Assembly: GCA_949825025.1 (NCBI GenBank)
Contig: OX463785.1
Location: 5,869,979-5,933,978, forward strand
Source: Siphlonurus alternatus
Lineage: Eukaryota; Arthropoda; Insecta; Ephemeroptera; Siphlonuridae
Length of the DNA stretch: 64,000 nucleotides
Reading direction: 5' to 3'
The translations under genes and the position numbers were made by a program. Shown piece after piece: positions 22,348 through 33,354 of the stretch. The notes under the pieces were generated by a model. It saw only the letters and a program-made list of their open reading frames with translations. It was not told the DNA's origin and ran no database searches. Each line of letters starts with the position of its first letter. The first letter of the stretch is position 1.

Positions 22348-23340
22348 CATTTATTAGCTATATGCGGGCTGCTGGAGTTATTTATTGCAAAATTACAGCT
22401 CTAATTATTGATTATAAAAATAGTAACAATACTATTTTTTTTACGATATTTTCGTAATGTTTTCCCTGTGGCAGTTGCTATAGTTTAATAAAGAGTACAG
22501 TAGCAGATTTAGATGCATCAATAATTAATATTAAATTTTTAATATATATTTACAGCGTCCTATTTGGTAATGAAAAATTCTAAAATGTTTAACATGAAAC
22601 TAGATCACTTAAAACTAACTGTAAGTTAAAAGATATTTTACGAGAATTTTTAATACTTAGAATAGTTTATTGGGGACAGTATACTATAATACTTACAATA
22701 TGCGTATAATTAATTATATATGTTTATTTAAATCGTATTTGTTTTGAAAATTGTTTTATGTTATTATAGGCTGGAGATGTATTACAACATGTATCCAATT
22801 TATCCTAACTTATATGGAAATAATGTAATATATACTGTATATTGGATTCAATAAACATTCATTTCATTTTATTATCTCTTTCATGGGCACAAACATACAT
22901 ACTGTATATCACAATGTACAAGTCAAAATAATAAAAAAGAGCCCATGGGGCAAATGAAAGAGATTGGCTGAGCAGTCCATTCACTGTATAAGTAGTGTTC
23001 ATATATATAAATATAAACAAAATATAGAGGGGAATAATATAGAAAAAACATAATAATTAATTTTATTTTAACTCAGATCCTAGCATATGAGTTATCAAAC
23101 CATCTGAGCACACCATGTGAGGAACTATAAGTTTTCTTATTTGTAATTCCATAATTTCCTAACTGAGAGTTATCCGCCGTATAAGCCGATTAGTGCGTTT
23201 TGAAATAAAGTGCGCGTGATCTTATATCACGGTCGTGGAGATTGCATTCTGTAGAATTATTATTGCGATTAATGTTTAATTATCGAGAGCACACATTCTT
23301 TCCGATGTTGTCACATGAAGAAGCGATGACAATGTTAATT
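22348..23340. other. AT-rich, nothing recognised
   Basis: About 1 kb. A short imperfect hairpin (ATCTCTTTCATGGGC / GCCCATGGGGCAAATGAAAGAG) lies at 22873-22964. No gene supported. Confidence 0.45.
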
Positions 23341-23720
23341 ATGACTCTGACACGCGTATTTCCTAATGGTTTAACATGTTATTTTTTACTATATTTTTTC
23401 TGAATTAAATAATATTCGTATAACTTATCTTGATACTTTAAAAGAAACACGAGTTCATTAGCTATCGGCCTATGCTCTTATATTTTTATTTCTAAATAAA
23501 TTAAATTTTAATTGCATTTTAAAATTTTTAATTTTCAAATTTAAAACTGCAATCAAAATTCATTTTGATTATAAATAAAAAAAATAAGAGCGTTAACCCC
23601 TAGCTTATGCGAACTATAGTGTTTCTTTTAAGATATATTCAAGCAAAGTTATACGATTATTAGTGTCGGAAAAAATATGTAAAAAATAACATGGGAAACC
23701 ATAGGAAATACGCCAGTCAT
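23341..23720. mobile_element. 380 bp foldback
   Basis: CGCGTATTTCCTAATGGTT and ACATGTTATTTTTTAC on the left are mirrored by GTAAAAAATAACATGGG and AACCATAGGAAATACGC on the right. Inner parts AAAAGAAACAC and GCTCTTAT also pair. Single copy in the window. Confidence 0.75.
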
Positions 23721-24230
23721 AGGAATGATGTAGTCTTAAGTTTGGACGGAAAAGAAATTATTATTTCACCGGGCTTCACAATATTTCATATTAATATATT
23801 GTGGACAATGTGAAACTATATATGGTGCGAAATATGCACGCTACAAGATGCAATGTTAATTTTACAACTAAAGTAATACGTACTTAAAATAATAATTTGA
23901 GGAATATTATTATCCATTGACTTCCTGTTCCTTTGATTATTATTATACTAACTAGTTTTTTCTTAAATATTTTTTTAACTTTTAACTATTGTGTATTCGT
24001 TGCAATTGGAAACTACCTAGCTATATATAGTAGTCTAGCTGTCTTGAATAAATATAATAAACTAAACTATATATTATTTATGCTTATTAAGAATCAACAA
24101 ACCGTATAGCTATAAATATATTTAAGTGTAATAAAATAATTATATTGAAGTAATTGAAGATATACTATAATATGTATTTTAAAGTAATTTTAATTTCCTA
24201 ATATTTGACAAAATAACAACAAAAAAGAAA

Positions 24231-24528
24231 ACCTAGTTGAAAAATTACATCTTCAACTCATATTTACACGTCTAAATCTAATCTTTTTACCTCTGAAACA
24301 CATCTTATTTCCTCTTCGCTCAAAGTAAGGATGAAATGAAGAAACAATTATAATATTTTATGCTCAACAATTGGAAAAAATACAAAATCTTGTATTTTTC
24401 CCTCTAAAAAGTTACAAAATATATAGGAGGGAAGTAGACGAGGAGAGCTTAATAGCAGAGAAAATTTCAAAAGATGAACTTTTCTCTGTTAATAGCGAAT
24501 AAAAGGGGAGATTTATTTCAACTCAAGT
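24231..24528 (+). mobile_element. Family A MITE with internal duplication
   Basis: CCTAGTTGAAAAATTACATC to AGATTTATTTCAACTCAAG. Longer than usual because a stretch of about 35 bases around GCTTAATAGC is repeated near the right end. Confidence 0.85.
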
Positions 24529-24644
24529 ACGTTTTATATAATAATATTATTATACTTATATATTATTTTGTGAATTTCTCATATATTTCTAGCAATCTTT
24601 TTGTTTAGTTTGAACAAATTATTATACTGTCTTCCGTTAAGTCA

Positions 24645-24647
<3 letters not shown>

Positions 24648-24740
<93 letters not shown>
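24648..24740. repeat. (CT)n microsatellite
   Basis: 93 bases of uninterrupted CT dinucleotide. Confidence 0.97.
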
Positions 24741-24743
<3 letters not shown>

Positions 24744-24945
24744 CTGCACACGCCCCCACATCACGAAGTTACCAAACACAATCCTTATGTGACTCGATGA
24801 AAGTGTTCACATTGTTGCCGTGACGTAATCTAACGAGGATATTGTTATGCACGCCATTGTTGTGATCGAGATTAAGGAAGCAACAGCGAAAACAACTGTC
24901 TACTTCGATGTATATCACTCTATATAGGGGCTTCAAGTGTTCCCC

Positions 24946-25188
24946 GGCGGGAAAATTTTCTCCATAAGCCACCATGTTAGAAATTTTAAATTTTTTCTTC
25001 AGTAACTATTAAAGCTATTAATTTGAACGATCTCCTACCTTTACATTTAGGGGTCTTCTGATAATGAATCAAGAACTTATTTTTCTCTAAAAAATATATT
25101 TAAAGCCAAAAAAAACAATTTCGATTTTTTTTTTACATAATATTAGATAGGACGGTGGGAACACCACAAAATCAGCTGACTTGAAGCT
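24946..25188 (+). mobile_element. Repeat family E
   Basis: GGGAAAATTTTCTCCATAAG to AAAATCAGCTGACTTGAAGC. Shares TAGGGGTCTTCTGATAATGA and GGACGGTGGGAACACC with 47216-47465, 51335-51575, 55479-55695 and a fragment at 46911-46968. No obvious inverted repeat; class unknown. Confidence 0.78.
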
Positions 25189-25189
25189 T

Positions 25190-25950
25190 CTATTTTACTT
25201 AAGGTATTTGGTACAATGCTCACCTTGGAAAATTTCTTTTTATAGTAGATGGCAGCAACGTCGTGGTGAGCAAATAGGTGAAGATATGAATAATTTCCTT
25301 GACAATTTTCAGTATATTATAAACAATGTAAAAAAAAAAGTGTTAAGAAAAATATGCCGTGAGAAAATACATACATATGAATATGAAATGTGAGGTACAG
25401 GAACACAGCGCGTGAAGTCACTTTTCAAGTATGTTTGCATAATCCTGTATGCAATAATATCTACATGCATGCATATTGTATTGTAAACGGTAAGTGTTTA
25501 AAACAAAATTAAATTTCAAAATTAATTCTTTTATACATTATAATTATATTCCAATATAATTATATATTCTATAAGCCTAAACTTTACGTATGGATGTTAT
25601 AGTATTTAAAAAGAAATAAAAAAGTAAAAGTAAATTTTAAAACCTTGAATATATTGTAAACGAGAATTATGTTTTTAAAAAAATCTAGCACAGCACCTTT
25701 AAAAATAACCATCCAATTAATACAACTAAACATAACAATATATCATATTTTATTTGCTCTGATATATAGGACACATTAAAAGTCCAGAGATTCCTGTGAG
25801 GTTTGGAGAAACTCACTTGGCAGACCAAAAGTCGGGACGTGACGTTAAAATCGGCACAATCGAAGTCGAATTTCTGATGAGATCATCTGTTTGCCAAGAT
25901 TTCTGGGCCAACAGATTGTTGAACTGTTGCTACTCCTCGCGACACTAAGG
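25190..25950. other. AT-rich, nothing recognised
   Basis: About 760 bases with short chance frames only. Confidence 0.4.
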
Positions 25951-25952
25951 AG

Positions 25953-26192
25953 CGTGGTGCAGTGCATTGACCGGTTCTCGTTAGATCACCGAAGTCAAGC
26001 TACGTCGAACGTGGTTAGTACTTAGATGGGTGACCGTTTCAAGCAAAAGTTACGTTGCTCCCACCCTGGGGTAAATTCGTCTCACTTTCCACCCACTGCA
26101 GTGATGCACTTGTGTTATTGAGGTTTTCCATGGTTCCCTCAGTTTCACCTCAGCGAATTCTGGGACACCATCCTTTCCCTCCATTAACCTTA
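25953..26192 (+). mobile_element. 5S rRNA-derived SINE
   Basis: GATCACCGAAGTCAAGC followed by GTGGTTAGTACTTAGATGGG is the internal promoter half of 5S rRNA. The SINE core follows (TTGAGGTTTTCCATGG, CCCTCAGTTTCACCTCAGCG). The 3' end is shortened compared with 53209-53582. It is not a functional 5S gene, because the 3' half of 5S is replaced. Confidence 0.87.
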
Positions 26193-26200
26193 TTAATTAA

Positions 26201-26532
26201 CGATTGACCTCAGTTACTACGCGAGTCAAAGGAAATTTCTGTCAGATGGAATCGAATGAAATAAATTTTAAAAATTCAAGAATGCTGGAAAACTTAATCG
26301 CTTATATGGTTTGAGCAGATTCAAGGGGGCGGTTTCCTCACAATAGCTCCATTTCCGGTTTCCGTCTATAAGGCCAATGTTAAACTTCTACCTCAGTTTT
26401 CTCAAAACTCATAAGACTGATCCACTTCAAAATGTACATGCCACCTATTGATTGTGAGTTCTAAGTTCTCTACAAATCTTGTAGCATTTAAGGGGACTGA
26501 TTCCGACATCTAAATCAACTGAGATCAATCCT
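26201..26532. mobile_element. TTAA element, family C5
   Basis: CGATTGACCTCAGTTACTAC to CAACTGAGATCAATCC, following TTAA at 26197-26200. It matches in reverse the element at 28021-28347 (CTGTTGTGAGAAAACCGCCC versus its complement here). The right-hand TTAA has drifted to TAAA. Confidence 0.82.
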
Positions 26533-28016
26533 AAAGGCCCTTAAGGGATATATTCAAATAAGAAACTGCAATAAGAAAAGCTTTTATAAATTCAAAAGTA
26601 GATCTTATATAATTTATTTTGATATTAGTTCACCTTCAAATCATCAATCTATATTATACATACAGAACTTCATCATACTGATATTACGAAACCTGTGAGT
26701 TATCAATGAAACAATCACCGTGTATTTTTTATTCATAACTATATATTATACGTGAAGCTTTGACTTCTGTTGGTCGGACAAAAAGTCCTTCACTTTTACT
26801 TTAAGAAATATGAAGTCACGCAAAGTTTATATCAAGCAACTTTATCTTACTTTTTAGATCTATTGGAGCATGCCTGGCAACAATAACGAATAATTACCAT
26901 TTTTTCTTACAAAAATATAAATACAGGTGAATAACGGCATCAGTTGTGGTTGAAAAGTGCAATTGCTTTATTACCACATGCAAGGAAAATAATTACATTT
27001 TTATTTATTAATTTATTCATTTTAAATTTATCATTTATTTTTAAAATTTCAAAATTTATCATTTATCAATTTAAATTTACATTTTATCCAATATAACATA
27101 AAATATTATGTTCAGTAAATTCTGTTTTCTGTACATAGAATAAATACAATGTATAATATATAATTTCATTTCATTAATTGAATCCAATACAGTTTTCCCA
27201 TGCATATTTAGGATACATAATTGTAGTACATATCCAGCCTCAAAGAACATAACACACATAAATTAAGTAAGCATAATTATAATTAATTACACAGATATAC
27301 AGTATACATTACACATAATAGATTGTTTTGTTTATTAGCGCATTAAACATAATATTAAATTATTCTACTGTTGTTGAATTGAATTCAATTGAATTATTCA
27401 ATATATTTTATTATGCTCTAATAAAAACAATACAATATTGCAGTTTTTAACTGTTTATAATTTAGATGAAATAAATCAAACAAAGGAGATAAATTCATTT
27501 TGTTACAAGCTACTTTGACTCTCGTTGTGTACGCAAACTTAAGGACATTTGTAGTAGAAGTTTTAATTGAAAATAATTGTTGCTGCCTAATACTGCGTTG
27601 TGGAACATGTAAATTTATTGTTCCAAGGATATCAGGTGCATCGACGTTACAAATTCATAAATTAACAAACCACTGTAAATATAATATTAAAAAATAAAAG
27701 AACTATAATTAATAAATTATAATAATTCATACTAAATTCATTTTATAACGTATACAATATGATTATACAATAACATTTTAGTATTATGATAATATTTGAA
27801 TCGTATTAGACTGATTTTCTTCTATTTTCAGGAAAGTGCATGTTGTCCTCTTGCTTAATCGGAAATGCAATGTATATAATAATATAGGACAACAAAATTA
27901 CCATAAAATTATCATAATTAATTCATATTTTAATCTATTTAGAGCATAAGTTTATAATATTTACATAAACATATATCTAGACGAGTATTCACTACAAAGC
28001 TTCTGTAATATTTTAT
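26533..28016. other. AT-rich spacer between two inverted C5 copies
   Basis: About 1.5 kb of AT-rich sequence with no supported gene. The flanking C5 copies are in opposite orientation, so the whole 26201-28347 block can be seen as a 2.1 kb unit with ~330 bp inverted ends. Confidence 0.5.
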
Positions 28017-28020
28017 TTAA

Positions 28021-28347
28021 GGATTGACCTCAGTTGATTTGGATCTTAAAAACGGCCCCCTTGATTCTAATGAGACTTGCAGGAGTCTTTAAGCTCGCCA
28101 CAATAAGGTTGCTTAATTTTTTTAAGTGGATTTGTTTGACCAGTTTTGAGAAAACTGAGGCAGAAGTTTAACATTGACCTTATGGATGGAAACCGGAAAT
28201 GGAGCTGTTGTGAGAAAACCGCCCCCTTGAATCTGCTCAAACCATAAGCGATTAAGTTTTAGAGCATCCTCGATTTTTTAAAATTTATTACATTCGATTC
28301 CGTTTGACAGAAATTTCTCGTTTCCGGTTTCTAACTGAGGTCAATCG
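28021..28347. mobile_element. TTAA element, family C5, intact ends
   Basis: GGATTGACCTCAGTTGATTT to CTAACTGAGGTCAATCG, with TTAA at 28017-28020 and 28348-28351. The short terminal inverted repeat (GATTGACCTCAGTT) is clear. Confidence 0.86.
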
Positions 28348-28400
28348 TTAAGATGTAACTACATATAAATAAAAAACAAAATAAATTATCATTGTATTAA

Positions 28401-28783
28401 GGGCAAGATAACACGAACAATCGATTGTTGTAGTCCCATTTGATTAACATGTAAACCTTAGCAACCTCATAATAATTCTGATTTTTTTTAGACACAGTTC
28501 TTAGCACCAAAAAAATATGGAAAATATTTCAAAACAATCGGACTATCCAATTTTTTTATATTAATTTTTTAAATTTTCAGTATAGGGCTTTCCCATGGAG
28601 ACCTAAACTAAGAAATTAATTTTAAAAAATTGAATCGTCCGATTGTTTTGAAATTTTTTCCATATTTTTTTGGTGTCAAAAGAACTGTCTCTAAAAAAAA
28701 ATTCATAATCATTATGAGGTTGCTAAGGTTTACATGTTAATCAAATGGCACTACAACAATCGATTTTTCGTGTTATCTTACCC
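28401..28783. mobile_element. TTAA foldback, family C2
   Basis: GGGCAAGATAACACGAACAA to TTTTTCGTGTTATCTTACCC with TTAA at 28397-28400 and 28784-28787. Nearly identical along its length to 3718-4103, 24 kb away. Confidence 0.92.
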
Positions 28784-28787
28784 TTAA

Positions 28788-29209
28788 TAAATAGTATGAT
28801 TTTAAAAATGTTTAAACTATTTCATTGAAGAATTTATAAAAGCCATAATCGTACATCAAATCACAATGACTTCAAAATAGCACATGATATATAAAATGTA
28901 ATTATTTATTGAACAGAATCTATTTCCTTGACGTACACATTCTCGCCAGGTCAGCGCGATGTCTTGAATACACTCCCGACTTCCCCCCGATACCTGAACT
29001 GCAACTCACGTGCAGTCTGCCCTGATTAGCACCTGAGGTCACGTGTCAGTGCGGAGATCTAGTTGCCAGCTAGCCGTGAAAACGACCACGTTAACTGCTC
29101 TATCACGCTTCTTAATAACATTAGAAAGATATTTATTTTATATAAATAAGTTATATAAATTTCTATACCAGTAGACAAACTCCGAGCAAATATAAATATA
29201 ACTACAGTA
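28788..29209. other. Intergenic sequence, nothing recognised
   Basis: About 420 bases; a somewhat GC-richer patch lies at 28930-29105. No gene supported. Confidence 0.4.
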
Positions 29210-29437
29210 AAATTAATTTTTTATTCCTTCCGGAAGTGGCCGGAAGTGTAAAGTTTGTAGCTCTTCTGTTTGTAATTCAGTTTCGAAAATTTTCAGAAGG
29301 GTTTGCAATACACTTATACTTTGACCTATGCATGAATTTGTAATTGAATTTGTAATGCTGAAATACGAATAGTAAGACCAGAAACCATACACTTCCGGCT
29401 ACTTCCGGAGGGAATTTCATATAAATTTGACTATAAC
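29210..29437. mobile_element. Inverted-repeat element, family F
   Basis: TACAGTAAAATTAATTTTTT and CTTCCGGAAGTGGCCGGAAG on the left; CACTTCCGGCTACTTCCGG and TTTGACTATA on the right. Confidence 0.82.
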
Positions 29438-29789
29438 ATGCATGCAATAATGCATTTCAAATAATTATACATTAATAAATACTGCAAATAAATCACAAGG
29501 CGTGGTGCATGTGTATCATAATATATGATGTGAAAATGATATTTAAAATGCAGCTGTTGGCCTCATTTTTTTATTACGTAAATAAAAGAGAGAAAAATGT
29601 TAGTTCTGCTTTTTGATTAAAAGGACATTGAAGTTTTTGACAAACATCCTTTTCCGGTGTCAAAATTCTTACATCCCTTTACTTAAGAGAGACTTCGGGT
29701 ATCTCAAAATTTCACACTCTAACGAGAAAAAAAATAGGTCGATAGTTGATTGAATTTTTAATGTTCCAATAAAGTCATGCAGGTTTAAC

Positions 29790-29965
29790 TGACGAGCTCA
29801 AATCAATACACACTCGTGCATCTGGAAGGTGATTGATGAAAAATCCATAAATTGACGACCATCCTAAATGAAGTTTCCATTGTTTCCTCAGCCACATTCA
29901 GGCAAATGTTGGGATAGATTGTTACAGACCATATAGCTGCAATGCCCTGGTTTGGAAGGGACCCA
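29790..29965 (+). mobile_element. SINE body of the tRNA-Lys type, head lost
   Basis: TCGTGCATCTGGAAGGTGATT, TTGACGACCATCC and TCCTCAGCCACATTCAGGC parallel 5140-5245. No tRNA head is visible upstream. Confidence 0.62.
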
Positions 29966-30368
29966 CAAAATCCTATAAGAAATAAAATTGGGTTCACGAA
30001 GAGCCGGGAAGATAAATTCAGTCAACTGTGAGCAGATACCTGACAACAGGGTTCAGTTGAAGCAAAGTTAGAATTTTTTATAGTGGAAAATTATCGTGCA
30101 TTATACATAATAATGCTTTAAAGATACATAATAATTCGATGATAATTGATATAATAATAATAATTTTAGTCCATTTTAACATTTATAAAATAATGTCGAT
30201 CTTTCTCAATAAAAATACAGAGCATAATTACGTAGTTGTTTCCACTTTTTGGTGTCATGTAAGAATGGAAACTAGGAACAGGATGGTTGGTAAATAGCGG
30301 AATTACACAAAAGAGGAAACTTTGTTTGTAACAAATTTAGTAATTTACACTTGAAAGTTATAATTTGT

Positions 30369-30483
<115 letters not shown>

Positions 30484-30492
30484 AATTTCAAT

Positions 30493-30824
30493 GCCGGGTT
30501 TTCTCAGATCACTGAAGTCAAGCAACGCCGAGCGTGGTTAGTAGTTGGATGGGTGACCATTTACAACAGAAACCACGTTTCCCACCCAGGGGTAAATCGT
30601 ATTGCTTTTCCACTATGTGGTTCCCCTCGCTTTAGACTATTGTACTTCCGGACAATTGATAAAAATTGTAGCGTCCATCCTGGCTGAGGTTTCCACGTTT
30701 CCCTCAGTCACAATCAAATACCAGGAGGGACTAACAGGCCGTGGCCGCCCTCGTTTCGGAAGAGCCCATGAAACTTTAAAATTAGGGTTTCAGACTTTTA
30801 ACGAGTAATTAGCAGGTACCCAAT
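30493..30824 (+). mobile_element. 5S rRNA-derived SINE, full length
   Basis: GATCACTGAAGTCAAGC and GTGGTTAGTAGTTGGATGGG come from 5S rRNA. The core CATCCTGGCTGAGGTTTCC and the 3' part GGAAGAGCCCATGAA follow, ending GGTACCCAAT, directly at the start of a family B foldback. It belongs to the same subfamily as 32565-32935 and 50539-50853. Confidence 0.87.
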
Positions 30825-31160
30825 GGACAATTAACCTACATGAAATTTTTTATTGCAGAAATGATAGAGGTCACCAAATTATGCTACTCTTAATTTTTTT
30901 CAGATTTTTTTGAGACCCGGAACTATTTTTAATAATTATTGAAAGTCCTGTGATTTCAGTTGGCACCCCTGAATCCTTAATAAAAAGGATAGAGACTGGA
31001 CGCCTATTGACGCCTCCAGGGGGCGTGGCCACACTTTCAATAATTATTTAAAAATAGTTCTGGAACTTTAAAAAAAAAAAAATGAAAAAAATCAGAGCAG
31101 CATAATTTGGTACCCTCAATTCATTTCAGCAATAACAAATTTTCATATAGGTTGTCCACC
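30822..31160. mobile_element. Family B foldback inserted at a SINE end
   Basis: AATGGACAATTAACCTACATG is mirrored by TTCATATAGGTTGTCCACC. The centre carries GAATCCTTAATAAAAAGG and GGGGGCGTGG instead of the CRE pair, as in 42381-42702, so these two form a subfamily. Confidence 0.82.
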
Positions 31161-31476
31161 GTGGTTGATGAAAAAATATTCATATGGTCACAGCCTATCA
31201 CAACTGGTCATAGAAGCTAACTAAATACAACAAATGTTAATTTCCGATGAAATTCCCATGAAACATAAACGATGTTGCTACGTGTTCAGTTCAAAGACAC
31301 TTCAGCTCTAATCTGCGGTCAGACAAACGGAGGTTTCTCGCCGCAAAGTTTGTTCCGTCCGTCCGTACGTTGCAGCCAAGAAATACCAGCAATGCAAGTG
31401 CACCCACAAATACGTCAGTAGGATGCAACTTTTCATTGCGAAAGAGTGTCTGGAAAAGTTCGTTCATAAAATTCTC
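31161..31476. other. Intergenic sequence, nothing recognised
   Basis: About 315 bases of balanced composition with no supported feature. Confidence 0.4.
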
Positions 31477-31577
31477 GTATAAGTTGTCTTTGATTTGACG
31501 TCATGTGACCCTCCAATTAATAATATTGAAGGAGAAAGGAAAAGGTTCGTGACGTCAAATCAAAGATAACCTACTAG
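31477..31577. repeat. Hairpin with facing CRE motifs
   Basis: TCTTTGATTTGACGTCA is mirrored by TGACGTCAAATCAAAGAT around about 60 bases. A relative lies in the second LPMO intron at 34809-34920. Confidence 0.78.
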
Positions 31578-32562
31578 AACTATAACAATCTTATTGTTTA
31601 TAATAATGTTTATTATTATACAGCTTGACATATTATTCACCAAAAAATTGGTATAATAAAATAAATATTTCATATTATATAGAGGTTTGAAAATTTTAGA
31701 ACTAACATTTAATTCCAATTCAATGTCGTAATCAGGTACTAAAATTTTTATTTAAAAACGATGCTAATAAGTTCTATAATGAGTTATTTCTATATAAAAA
31801 TTATGGTGGCAACATATTTTAACAATTAAAAAACTCACGTACGGGGATCAATGATAAAGTATACGTATGATTATATAAAGCAGTTAATTTGATTTATTTT
31901 TTCAGTTGAAAGATACAAATGGGAAAATTATATTTAATTAATTGATTGCTTATAAATTATAATTATCTTTCAAGGGATTGGGTTCTCCTATTTGACTGGG
32001 AATATTGCAAAATAAATCATCAATTAAATTAATTAAATTATCAATTTATTTAATCAAGCTTTAAATAATTAATTTAAAAAAAAATTCAAAATTATAAAGT
32101 GTGAATATTTCATTATTATTTTTTAATTTAATGTTAACTTTTATTTCTTTATAACTCAAATTAGCTAGCTTGTAAGGTTATAAAGATAATGATAAATTAT
32201 TATTAAATTAATTATGAGAATGATAAAAGAGGATGTGGAGAAGATTCACAGATGATAAGATCTCCTCTTCCTGCAGTTAGATCGAGGTTAAATGACTTAA
32301 GTTACTACTATGGGGAATAAGATTGCACTTTTCTGAACCTGCAGTCACTTTCTACATTTTATGATCTGTATTTGCATTATATCGAAATTGGGTCACATGT
32401 GAGAAGAAAATTTCAAAATTATATTTTTTAAAATTGTATATTTTTTTTTTAAAAATAGTAATTTTTTCACAATAAAAATTTCAAATTCTGCACTAAAAGA
32501 CAACTCTATTTCAAAATTAAATAATTAAATTAAATTGTAAAATTCAATTTTAATTAAATTAA
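31578..32562. other. AT-rich, nothing recognised
   Basis: About 1 kb of strongly AT-rich DNA with no supported feature. Confidence 0.45.
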
Positions 32563-32564
32563 AG

Positions 32565-32935
32565 GTGGGAGGTTTGGCGCAGTGAGCTTGACCGAGTCTC
32601 GTCAGATCACCGAAGTCAAGCAATGCCGAGTAGTTCGATGGGTGACCATTTTCAACAAAAACCACGTTTCCCACGCAGAGGTAAATCGTTGCGTTTTCCA
32701 CCATTTAGTTCCCCAGGCTTTGGACCATTGCACTTCCGATTTATTGGCAAAAACTGTATATATATATAGCAACCATCTTGGCTGAGGTTTCCCTCAGTCG
32801 CAGGCAAATACCGGGATGGATTGCAAGGCCATGGCCGCGCCCCCGTTCCGGAAGAGCCCATGAACGCTCAAGTTAGGGTTTCGAAAGGTTCGGAGTTTCA
32901 AAATAGTATGTAATTAATAAGTAGAAGTACCCAAT
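32565..32935 (+). mobile_element. 5S rRNA-derived SINE, full length
   Basis: A leader (TTTGGCGCAGTGAGCTTGACC) precedes GATCACCGAAGTCAAGC and GATGGGTGACC of 5S. The core GCTGAGGTTTCCCTCAG, the GGAAGAGCCCATGAACGC block and the end GAAGTACCCAAT follow. Confidence 0.87.
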
Positions 32936-33354
32936 AGAGTATGATAAAAAGAAAAGAAAATAAAAAAAATATTTTGTGTATGATAATTATTAATGTATAT
33001 AATGTAATTCATGTATAACGTTATACTGTTTTAATGCTGTATATTGCTGAAGAAATTATTAACATACTCGTTCCGATACCCTATATTTGTATCACTGTTA
33101 CAAATAACTATATACAATTTCATTATCATAGCAACGCATTAATTAAAATTACGATACATTTGATATTACACTCAAATTTTATACTATATGATATAATTAC
33201 ACTTTTTAATGAATAGTATATTTAATAATATATATAACTTCTCTCCATTTTTAAGTTAGTTCTTATCTGATTTCCCATGTAAAAATCCAATTATTGTTAA
33301 TTAAGTGATGTTTACTAATTGCTAAAATGTTTTGTTGCAGACCCGAGTGATGCG

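Noticed and set aside
24601..24792. Ser/Leu-repeat frame over (CT)n
   Set aside because: Microsatellite translation.
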